Shown here: positions 10,701 through 22,700 of the stretch, one piece after another
Position numbering within the stretch: the stretch's first letter is position 1
Layout: each line of letters starts with the position of its first letter
From: Owenia fusiformis
Lineage: Eukaryota; Annelida; Polychaeta; Sabellida; Oweniidae
DNA: 64,000 nt
NCBI GenBank assembly: GCA_903813345.2
Contig: CAIIXF020000001.1
Span: 26,587,915-26,651,914 of the forward strand
Direction: 5' to 3'
The notes under the pieces: model-generated
What the model was told of the DNA's origin: nothing
The model's input: the letters and a program-made list of their open reading frames with translations, nothing else
Database searches by the model: none
Position numbers and translations under genes: made by a program

Positions 10701-13700
10701 AAGAATGAGAAATATGACATTGATAAATGTATGGACTGGTTGTAGGAGAGATTGTTTTCTTGTCAAGGACGGAAAGATGATATATATCAAAATATGAAGA
10801 CGAAATGAGGGTGGGAGAGGGGGGGGGCATGGACCTCAAGAAAAAGTCCATGGTTGGGAGTAGAATCTAGGATTAAGAAAAAAAAAATTCTAAAAACAGA
10901 AGATCAGCAATCAGAAATGACATGTGACATAACCTTGACATTCGGAGGTTACTACTGTAATGACCGAAGGGCGCCCCGGGGGAGTGACTTAAGACTGATG
11001 CTCTACCAACTGAGCTAAAGGGCTAAGCCACTACAGCATAGCAACTTGCTATCCACGGTCGGTACACTACCTCCGCCTATAAGTCTGAACTTTTCCAACT
11101 ACTTGGAGAGACATTTGTGCCCTTTTCTTTTCAGTGATCTATTACAGAACAACATCGATAAACTTCCGATAAGTATCTCATACATGTTGAAGTGAAAGCA
11201 TAGGTTTGTAAGTAAAAAGTTGTTTTCAAAAGAGATACAACTTTGTATTCCATACCTAATGAGGTTTCAGGGACATATCAACCGGGAATATATTCCATAT
11301 CCGGGCAAATATTTTTCGTATGTCCCGCTCCAACGGAGCTCCGGGACATATAAATCGTATGTCCCGCTCAAAAAAAATTTTTGAAAATTTATTTTTTAAA
11401 TTTTAAAAATAAATTCGGGAAAAAATGTGAAAATCAAAATTTAAAAAAAAAATTGTGAAAAAAAAATTATGTAAAAAAATTTTGGAAAAATGTTGAAAAT
11501 AAATTTTTGAAAAAAAATTTGAAAAGAAATTCTGAAAAAAAATTACTAATATGCAAAAAATGTGAAAAAAATTTGAAAAAAATGTCGGAATTTTTTTTTT
11601 CATTTTTGAAAAAAATTGAAAACAAATTTGGAAAGAATTTTTTTTTGAAAATGATAACATATTTTGCAAGTAAACACACCAGAGCATATGGGATACATGC
11701 TAGTTATTTCAAACCTCATCAGGTATGGAATACAACAGTTATGCACGGTCGGTTTGGATACAGGAAATATCCCTCGGGATATTCCCTGTATCCAAAACCT
11801 CCCAGTGCATAACCCCTATGTATCTCATACTTGAGTATGTTTGGGGTAGATGTCACCCAGGAATATATATCATATCTGAGGAGCGGGCAGGATATATTAT
11901 ATATGTCCCGCTCCAGGGCAAATGCGGGCATCCATCCCGCTCCCGGGAATTTTTCAAAAGTTTTAAAAATTTAAAAAAAATTAACATTTGAAAGTTTAAA
12001 ATTTGTTAAAAAGTTTAAATGTTACAATTTCATTGTATTGAACTGAAGGAATGTTACGAATTAAATATAAATTGTGCTTTTACAGTATAGACCTATCTTG
12101 TCATTTGACAAAGGTGGAACCCCAAACCCACTTAAGTATGAGATACACCAGTTATGTACGATCGGTTTTGGATATAGGGTATATCCCTCGGGAACTATTT
12201 ATATCTCCCCTTAGTCCCTTCGGTCCCTCGGGGTGATATAAATATATTCCTCAGGATATAACCTATAACCAAAACCTCCCAGTATACAAGTATAACCCTT
12301 ATATACTCGTACTATGAAAATAGTCGCTTTGATTTTTTGGATTTAAATCTAAATAAACATACCTCTGGATAATCCCAATATTCTGAACCTCAAATAGGAT
12401 AATCTCAATCTATCTCATAGGCAATAAAGTAATGATGCTATTTGATTGATCCCTAACTCAATTTTTACTTGATGATGGAATTACTTTGTAAGCCTCCTTC
12501 CCTATTCGCAATCAAAAGGCAATGGGATATTAAGTTAGCATTACTAAGGACTGTTATTCCATTACCAAAGATCACATTGACTTTAGGTTTCTTGAGAACA
12601 TTCTCCAGATAATCCGATTCACTTATGTCTCCTACAAGTACAACACTTCTTAAGTGAAGACATATTTATTTTGGTAAACAAATATCTGTAAATTAGCCGC
12701 GAAAGCACTTCAGAATATTGCCATGGTATTAAAAAAATAAAAGTGATTTTTTATGAACATTTCTTTTATTATTATCCAATTGTCATGTTTCTCATTCTTT
12801 GATTAGTTTCTCTTACAAAATGAAAATCCTTAAAGGAAATATTACTTGTGAAAGTTGCACAGGTTCTTTTACACCCTAAATAAATATGCCTATTATATAT
12901 AGTGTATATAAAAAGACATATATCCTCACCCTCATTCTGAATAGGTGGTATAGTAACTAGTATAATATTTCCTGCACTTCATAATTAATATCTATTTTCC
13001 TTTGTCAGAGAATGAAAAGCACGATACTATATATGCAATGGATTATATATGCTTAATGGATTATATATGCAATGGATTATATACATCTTTCTACAGAAAG
13101 ACCACTTTTACAATAGTGTTAATATTTTGTTTTTGGTCTAGCCGTATTCATCGTGGTCTTTTTCTAAACCGATTCAGGTTGATATTGGTCGAATCATCGG
13201 GGTGCTATGCAAAATTATTTGATGGATCTAAGAGCGAATCTAAAATAAAACCCTTTCTATCGCACCGTACACAAATAAACAAGTTGAAAGGCAAGCCACC
13301 TGTTATTATGAACAACACAACTTGATCTTGGAAGCATTCGGCAGTACACCCACCGCCGGTTTAGATCCACCTTCATGACACAGATAGTCGGGTGTACGTC
13401 TTGATTTGTCGTCAGTAGGGAGTTTAAGCTTAAACTCCCTATTGACACCCAAACAACCTTAAACGAATCAGAACGTCAGAATATTTCATGGCATGACTCC
13501 GAAATGTGAAGAATCCATAGCACAATAGCCCAACAACATCAAAAATTTTAGGAGGGGAGTATGGCTTTGGGTCGAAATATGTTTATCATCACAAGGGGTC
13601 GAAAAACGTTTATTAAACATTTTCATTCGAATATTTATGCATTTTATAAGACACAAACGGTGAATCTAATTTGGACTACCATAATGTAAAAATTTATTCT

Positions 13701-16700
13701 AATGTAAATGTCAGCCTTTGATTAGGCTAATTACACTAGTACGGTTTTCTTCCTTTGTTTAATTTTTCAAATACGGGCCAAGCAGATTCAACAAAATTAC
13801 CATGATTGTGAGCGAACATATTTCGTGTTTTACTATTTAAAACATTTAATTACTATATTAAATCTCTGTCATCGCCAGGGGTCAAACAAAAAAGTATTGT
13901 TTATGTATATAGGTAGGTATGCTACCAGCATATGAGATGTCCCAGGAATGTCATAACATGGACTAGTATACACATACCATCGCCGAACCTTCGCTTCCGT
14001 GTGTCATGTGTACCATTCTACTGTGTCACAAGCGGATCAAGGAGGATGCGTTAAATTTAATCAAAGAGGTTTCGGAAATGACATTCTCCTAACACAGGCC
14101 TCCATAACTCGTACCTCGTTCTTCTTTGGAAGAAGGAAGGAACTTAGTGGATGATGTCTGGAACTCTGCGTTCGGAGGATGCGGAAATGACCACCATCGG
14201 GATTAAATGTCAAGAATTAAAAAACTGGCTCAATAATCTTCGTAAACTAGCTTGAGATATTGTATTCCGACCGTTTGTTATATTCAGTCAGAGACATATA
14301 AAACAATTCAGTTGAACAAGTTGACGTCAAATGGTTTTGCGTAGTAAACAGTAAAAAGAATGAGAGCTCTGCAGGTTAAATATTCATAAATTAAACAATT
14401 AAACACCATTGACACGCTTCATAACAATTTAGCATCGATTGGAATATCGATGAATAGTAATTCTATTTCAAATATTGACAAAATATTGGTATTAAATATT
14501 TTCTTTTTGTTCTGAAATCATATCCTTCTTAAGTATGTGTTTTCATATTATTCTACTAATACCCAGTACCTAGTAATGTTATTTTAAAGCTATCGAAATG
14601 ACAGACTTTTAGAATTAAATGTGAAAGCGAGCGCTTTATAAGATTTGGTTTGATTAATTTTGGTGTGATGACACTTTAAAATAAGAAATAAGGATATAGT
14701 GTGGTATAGACGAATAAGTGACAATTTTGTCAACCCCAAATAGCTCCGATTCTGCCCTTCAGTCCCTCACACATTCGAGACAGGTTTTTAGACCTCCTTC
14801 AAGCTAACATTAAGGCGTTCGAGTTGAATCGTCATTAAGGGTTGCATGAGGTATCTTGAGGCACGGGATGCTCTTAGAACTTCAATTAGCGAACCGTGGT
14901 TCTTGATAAGGTCGAGTGATCAAGGAAATAGTATCCTTGGATATACAAAATATGTTATAGCATGCGATCCCATCATATGGAAAATGACATTTTATAGTTT
15001 TAACAGAATCCGTTGAAGTTCTATCATTACAGTTCTAAAAAGAGAAACTCGAAATTCATGAACAGTGAACAGTATTACATCTTTATTGAAAAATGTGGAA
15101 GTTATGGTGCAAAATAGGGGTTATAAAGAATACTATTGCATGGTCCTGGGACGTGGCCCATGTGAAAAAGAAATTAAAATGTTTACTCTATTGCAAAGTC
15201 CAAGATGATATGATGCACACCGTCAAAATTATGAAATCAATGTTTGCACAAATTAAAAAATACCCATAACGATCCTCCTCCGGTGTGGAAACCATAGAAG
15301 AGGGAGGAGGAGCAGAAGAAGAAGAAGAAGAAGAAGAAGAAGAAGAAGAAGAAGAAGAAGAGGAGGAGCTAGGAGGAGGAAGAGAGGAGGGGAAGGAGGA
15401 AGAAACATTACAAAAACATTACATATTTATTTGCCCTTTTTTGATATAATGAGACAGAACAATAGTAAATGGTACTCGATATCAAGCTTGATTTTGAATT
15501 GTAGAATGGCATTCGTAAACGTAAAATCTAAACAAGTTGTAAACGCAGATCCTTGGCAATATTGCTGAGCAAAAAGCAAATTAAGGTTTGGTTGCTGCCC
15601 TACATCAATTACCCTAAGGTTAGCACGACGGACCTCATTATGATCTCACGCAATTTTCTATGATAGAAACTACAGTAAGAAACGTATGGATCCAATAAAA
15701 GATCATGAGGATTTTGCTTATCATTTAATAAGACCGATAAAACTTGATGAATGGGAAGACCAATTATTTCAATCTTATTTTTCCATTTTTTCGTGAAATA
15801 TTGAAATTGATATTTAGAATTTATGAATTCAAGCTGTTCGTTTTATATTCTCGTACGTATTATTCAAAGCCTGGTGCTAACCTTTCCGTAAGCATTTACT
15901 AGTATCCCAACGAACTAAGTTAAAAAATTATCTTCTAATAGGATAGTTTCTAAATAGCAGAAAAATCAATGAAATCTCGTGCTGCCATCTTTTATTCAGC
16001 TTTTAACTCTGGCTAGAGCTCCATTCACTTACATGCTAAAATCTTGGAAAAGTGGCTTAATTTCATGATTTATCAAAGTGTGTTTGTTGAATCTGTATAA
16101 AACTTGAATGATATACCACATGATGACCCTGTTTATGAACATGTTGTGATTAAACATGCTAATGTTGATTAACATACAAATAATCCACGGTTTTAAAGAA
16201 TTTTAGCATTGCATCTATGGACATTTGGCCCAACTTTTTTTAAATTGTCATAGAAAATTATTCAAATTACATAACTGTGTAAATCAAAGCTATTTTAGGA
16301 GAAAACATTCCACTGAATTCAAATATACCATTTAAAAGAAGGTAATGTAAGTCATTAGAGGTCTAATATGCAAGTCTCTTAAAATCTCACGAAAAACGAG
16401 ATTTAGCGAGATTTCAAAAGCTATATGGAAACTATACTATTGGTGGTCCATAAATTCAAATTGGCCGCTCAAATGCGAGAAATTAAAGAGTCCGGAACCA
16501 ACAAACATTTGGCCGATCCGGGATCCGGGATCTTTCAGTTTTCAGCTATATGCCATGTGAAATTCATAATGGTCGCCTAAATGTTTTTGAAAATTCTTTC
16601 AAATGTTTGATAACACAGATCTGAGATAATGGTGCAAGATTCTTATCTAATAATGAATTCCAAATGAGATGATGAGTTACTACCGCTACTCCAACTCTCC

Positions 16701-19700
16701 CTCCTATTATTGCCTTCACATAAGTAAGTAAGAAACTCAACCATGATCTACAAGGGCCGATCCAAAAGTTCTGATAAAAATGTATGATGTGGTCGGTATA
16801 GTATGTAATTATTCGCTCCAGAAGCAGCTATAATTCATTACAAACACTTAAAATTCATAATATTTTATGATCATTTAAACCTGAAGTGTATGTAGTGTAC
16901 GTAGCCTTTTCGCAATGAATTCAACAGTAGCCTAAATGCAAAATAAATGATACAACAACGGAGATCGTACCAATATGGATGGGGTGGTTGAGCTTATGGA
17001 AATAGTCCATATTTTCATTATCTTGGCACATCGGCAATGAATTCTGACGTTTTCCATTAATGATAGCGCCCGTATCTCGTCTAAATCATTCTCAATTAGC
17101 TGTATGGTAAGAACCAGCGAGGAAATATGGATGCTATCATTTTTATAACATCTATGATTGCTTAATTCTTAGCCATGGGCTTATCTTGGCTGATGTTTCC
17201 GGATTGTTTCAATTGTAATTACGAAGTATTGACTTGGCCCTTCCTGTTGATGCGCAAAGAAATGCAGATGAGAGCTGGCTAATGGGAGGCTTTAATGGAA
17301 AGTTTAATTTAAAGAATTAATCCGACGTATTCAATCAAGTTTATCAATCACTACTATCATTAATTGCAACATCACGTATCTCCTCCAAATCGTATCATCG
17401 GTTACAAGAAGATTCAATTCATATACCCTAATTTTGGTGACTGCAATTATTGTAAATGTCAAAAGAAACAGAAACGCATACGGATATTTTGGTTATTTCT
17501 TCAGAGGGTTCCCTTATCAGTAATGTCTCCTCCTTACTTGATTCGTTTTGTATTAAATAAATCAATGGAGACGGGTTCATACTTTATCCTTAATGTCAGA
17601 GCGTAGTCAGTAGATAAAGCGAAAGGCCAGGCCAAATCACTTGGATATGACAAAAAATGTTCAAAGCACTGTGGAAAGGACAAAGGCCTATTAGCCTTGT
17701 TGTAAATGTCTTCTCCACGTTAGTATTTATACAGTAGCATATTTAAGATTGAGACTAGTAAGCACCATTGACGTGAGACAATAATCCTCGGGGTTCATGA
17801 TTCATGGTAAACAAGTTTCTCAAATCATTTCCCTTGAATGCAAATCCGAGAACCTGGAAACACCCTACTTGAACTACTGTTGACCAATGGAAGCCATCTT
17901 GGTCATCAACTGGAAAGTCAATCAAAGTTTGTACTTCAGGCTCGAATACGTCTATTGTCTTAAACCATTTCAAATGAGAACTTTGATAAATATGAGTTGG
18001 AAAATACAATAGCATAGAAGCACATTATATCAGCAGTTATTCGGATTTAATCATGTTTTAGATCGTTATCGCTCTGATTTACCGAGACGAGTCTCACACT
18101 TGAAGAAAACGAGTGGTCAATTTCGCGATATTGGCAATAAACTATATTCAATTGATACATAAAAAGCATATCGTGGATTGCGTTGTTGTTTTCTCATCTA
18201 TAAAAATGTACTGTTCGTTCATGCTATTTCTGAAGAATTGAAGATTTATCTCCGATAGAAACATATATTAACATCGTGACGTTTCAATGTTTTCGATTGT
18301 TCTTAACGGACTCACTATAACACTAAAATAAAGGCAAAACAATGACATTGAACTTACTCATCGATAACTCAAGAATACTACAATGTTAAACAATAGCTTA
18401 CGGCAATTACATGACTGGTGAACCTCTAATTGAAGATGTCAGTCCAGTCTGGACCAGAGGCGCAGGAATGGGGCATGACATGTTTAATAGTCGTTGCATA
18501 TGAAGTATGGAAGTTGTGGATATAAGTATACTGCAATAGTTATGAATAAAGGTGAAAATAATGTACATGATGTACCCCCGGTCTGAACTGTGTCAAAGTA
18601 AAAACAAAGGAGTTCAATAATCAATTTCTCTCGACTGGCCCGGTGGGACTTCTCTTGAATGCGTTTATAAAGGTTACATACACTCTCAGGTATGTTTAGA
18701 AATAAAGACCCTCGTTTGACATGTCATTGTGTCATTTACTATTCTCAAAATGAGCTAAATAAATGCAGGAATAGGAATTTTCAAGTAAACTTTGAAAAAT
18801 CATTTTATTGGTTTAGCCATTTCATCGTAGAAAAATCCAAATTATCGTGGCATGGTGTTCCTTGACATAACTCTTCCGCTAAGTAAATTGTTGAAAACGT
18901 AAATTGTAAAATCATATTTCCGTGATATAATCGGAAATCGATGATCACCTTAAGTCTTATCTGTAGGAATCGAGCATTGACACCTTTTCTCACTTTTAAA
19001 AAGATTGGGAATACAATGGGAGACAATCAAATTGCTTTGTATTTTTAAAATGTTTTAACAGTCAGAATTTTACCACGTTTAAAGAGAAATTTTAAAGGAT
19101 AGAGAGGGTAAAATGAGGGAAGTAATATTTCATGAAAAAACATGCTAATGTTACAGTGACAATAGCAATTTCAATTTCTGATCAAATTGGCCTACGGAAG
19201 TTATTGATGAATTAAGACACAGAAGTGCCCAATTTGCAACTTCCCTTTATCCTGTTACCATCCTTTTAGAAGACCAAGATAGAAATGTTATCTTGTTTTC
19301 TTCATGGCATGGCTGCTTGTCATTCATTTAGTAAAATTGTCTTGCAAAATCCATATACGAGAAATGTCAATTGGATTTGTATGTCGTCGCTCTCACGTCT
19401 TCACAATAACGTTAAATATTAGTAGACATATGATTTACACAATTATCGACAAAGAGGGAGGTAATCCAAATTTATTCTGGAATCATTCCTAAAGAGATGC
19501 ACCTTTTTAATTCAGAAATACGAGTTTTCTGTAGCTCAAGATATGACCTCGAAATGTGAGCACCTCTTAATCCGAACACTTTTAGCCGGTCCCAATGGCG
19601 TTCGGATTAACAGGTTTTACTGCAGCGTAATACCTGTTAATATAGGAAAGGGTCGAGTTTAGTAAGAGGCGAACAAGGAGTTTCAGATTTTCTAATTAAT

Positions 19701-22700
19701 TGCCATTTTCCACTTAATTTATGATATAATTAAACCGTTGCGTGCCCAAATATCTATCACTTATTTATGACTTGGAAATACCTTATATAACCACATTGTA
19801 ATCTCCATAAGGTCATTGGAATGCATTCGTGCACTCTTTTATGCTGGGAAAAATAAATAAAAAGTGGAGAGATTTCAAATTCTAAATCTGAAGAAATAGA
19901 AAAATCTGCTTCGATATGAGATAATATTGGCACCTGTTATTAACTTTGAATGGCAATGAAAGCACAATTTTGAGAAAATTACAGCAATCCTTGTATCAAT
20001 GTGATAACAAAGTGATAAAATCCTTTAATATAGATTGTGCTATTGGCAGCTGTTTTACCGTACATGATTCATTAGGGAGTTTAAGCTTGCATATAAAATC
20101 GCAACGCCAACCTATACGTATGACCAATCGCCCAAACAAATGCATCGCTTATATATTTTCCGTTCACGTTTAGGTTGTGAAAAACAATAGAGAGGTTTCG
20201 CAAAACGAATTAGCTAAAACGTATCCGCATTCGTATCTCGTTACGTTTACGGATACGTATTTCGATAATTTTCGTTTCGCAGTTCGTTTTTTGAAGTACG
20301 TAATTATAAACGCATCTCAATCCGCGTTTAATAGTAGTGAAAACTAGGGTCAAATAAAAGGCTTCATCTGCACTAAGATTTCAAAACATCATTGGGAGTG
20401 TCAGCTTTCAGAATCACAACTCCAAAAGTATTTTTGATGAGTGCAAAAATACATCTTAACCCTTTCATCCCTAAAGGTGTCATTTATTAATTTCATGACA
20501 TCAAGAACATCCTTTAGACCAGAAAAGATTATTTCTAGGTTTACAATAACCAATTCAGTGTCAAATTGTACCTTTGGGAATATTCAAAGGTTTGAAAACA
20601 GATTTAGTGGTCATTACGTGAAGTGCAGTGACTGCATAATGCCACAAAATGCGTAAACATTTCTAAAACCACTTGCCATACTGCACATGGACCTTTAATT
20701 TCAAGTTTTTGCAGCTGTATATTTTGGTAATAATTCAAGATCAAATAAGTAAAAAAATAGCGACTTGGGCAAGGCCAGGGCATTCGGAAACCATACGTTT
20801 TCACACAAGCCACCCCCCTTTCCTCATACATGGGCTTTAGTTGAAAACCCATGCCTCATATATATATCATTTATGCAATAAAAGTATGTTTTGTATGAGA
20901 AATCAACAAAAAATATATTATGTAAAACGATAAATTAGCATTGTTTTTCTTGAATTCATTGAACAACAGGGGACCAGCTCATCAGAGAACGACGCGAAGC
21001 TAACGCATATCATACCAGTTGAATATCTCACCATCATAATACCCTATTTCCCCTTTGGGGTCTACACAGAATCAACTGATAAACCAACAACATAATACCC
21101 TAAACAGGTGTGAAAGAAATGATGGTCCCCTAGGGATTATGGTCCCCTTTCTAAACGGCCCTTATTGGCCCTGATTGTGTATGCGATAATAAGGGAAATG
21201 GTTGTATTTAGGTCACCATATAAATCAATGGAGAGTAGGACCATAATTTGAGAGGACCTCCTACCCTTTTACACCGCCCTTTGTTTCTTAACCCAATAAA
21301 CACCACAACCTGATCGGACACAGCCCACATCTCGACATATATAACCTATTACAACCAAACACAATCTTAATCACCAATCATGCAACATTACAATAGAACA
21401 TAAGGTATGAGTACCGTAATCCAACACCAAATTCGAAAATTCAGAACAATACTTTGCACATATGGCGTTCCTGATCAACTATAAAACGCTTACCCCCAAT
21501 AGTGTTATATATCGAAATGTACCTGTTCATATAGGGGTTCGATTGATCTACATCAAATTATAGGGAGTCAGGTTACTTTTTGAGATATCAGCGTCCATTT
21601 ATTGTAACTCGCATTTGCTACCATTTCCTCAATTCTGACATGAAGGGCAAACGCGTAGTAAACATGCTCACGTCAGAACTATTTTTGACCTACATCGCTA
21701 TTTTCGTAATTCAAATGAAACTGAACTCCTCCTCTTTATTTTGATACCCAATAATGGCATACTAGGTACCCTAGAAGCCAACTATGGCGTGATTTAGAAC
21801 AAAACCACAAGTTTTTAAATGGACTATATAGAAATGGACTATACCTTTTGGCGGATGGATATGGAACCTCATACCATTACCCAGTGTCAAAATACGCAGA
21901 ACGCAATATAGCATAACCCAGCACCAAAGCCAGCATAACGCAATCGACTTACAACCACCAAAAACACAACCAACTGTCAGATTAACACAATATGTCACAT
22001 CCCAAATAATAAGACAACAAAGACAAACACATTCACCAATTGTTGAATTAACTCAACACAATTGTGCACAATCCAACACTAAAGAATAAAAACACAATCA
22101 GGCACAACCAATAAAATACAACTAAACTAACAACCATGAAAACACATCGAACTGTGAAATTATCACCACACAATTTGGCACAACCCAATGGTAAACCAAC
22201 AAAAGCAAACACAGCCCATTGTTCAAGTAACACAACACAATTTTTCAAAACCAAAAACCAAACAATCAAAACAAAATCAGGCACGGGCAAAAAACACATT
22301 AAAATTGTAATACCGAGATACACAACTAACTTAACCCAATTGGAGACAACGCAAATCACACAACACAATCAGACACAACACCCGACTAGCCACAACCAGC
22401 TAGACAACCAACATAACATATTCACAAGAGAAAACAACCCATGATAAGATTAACATAACACAATGGGACACAACTCGATACTAAATCACCAGACTAACAA
22501 CCATCAAAAGAAAACCGAGTCTCAAACGTACACAACACAATTCGGCAAAACCTATACCTACTTGACACTAACCCACCATTACACAACCAGGCTTAACAAA
22601 ATACTCAATCGAGTTACATAGCCCATCAAAACACAATCAGGCACAACCAATAAACCACAACGAAACGTTGATACCGATTTACTCAACTAAGTTATTCCAA

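Noticed and set aside
10996-11030. Functional tRNA-Lys gene on the minus strand
   Set aside because: Only the 5' half with the A box is tRNA-like; there is no matching anticodon arm, T arm or acceptor pairing.
11403-11812. Lys/Phe-rich frames on both strands
   Set aside because: They read the A/T homopolymer tract of foldback element A.
22048-22444. Opposite-strand frames of ~100 codons
   Set aside because: Composition artefact of the A/C-skewed repeat tract.
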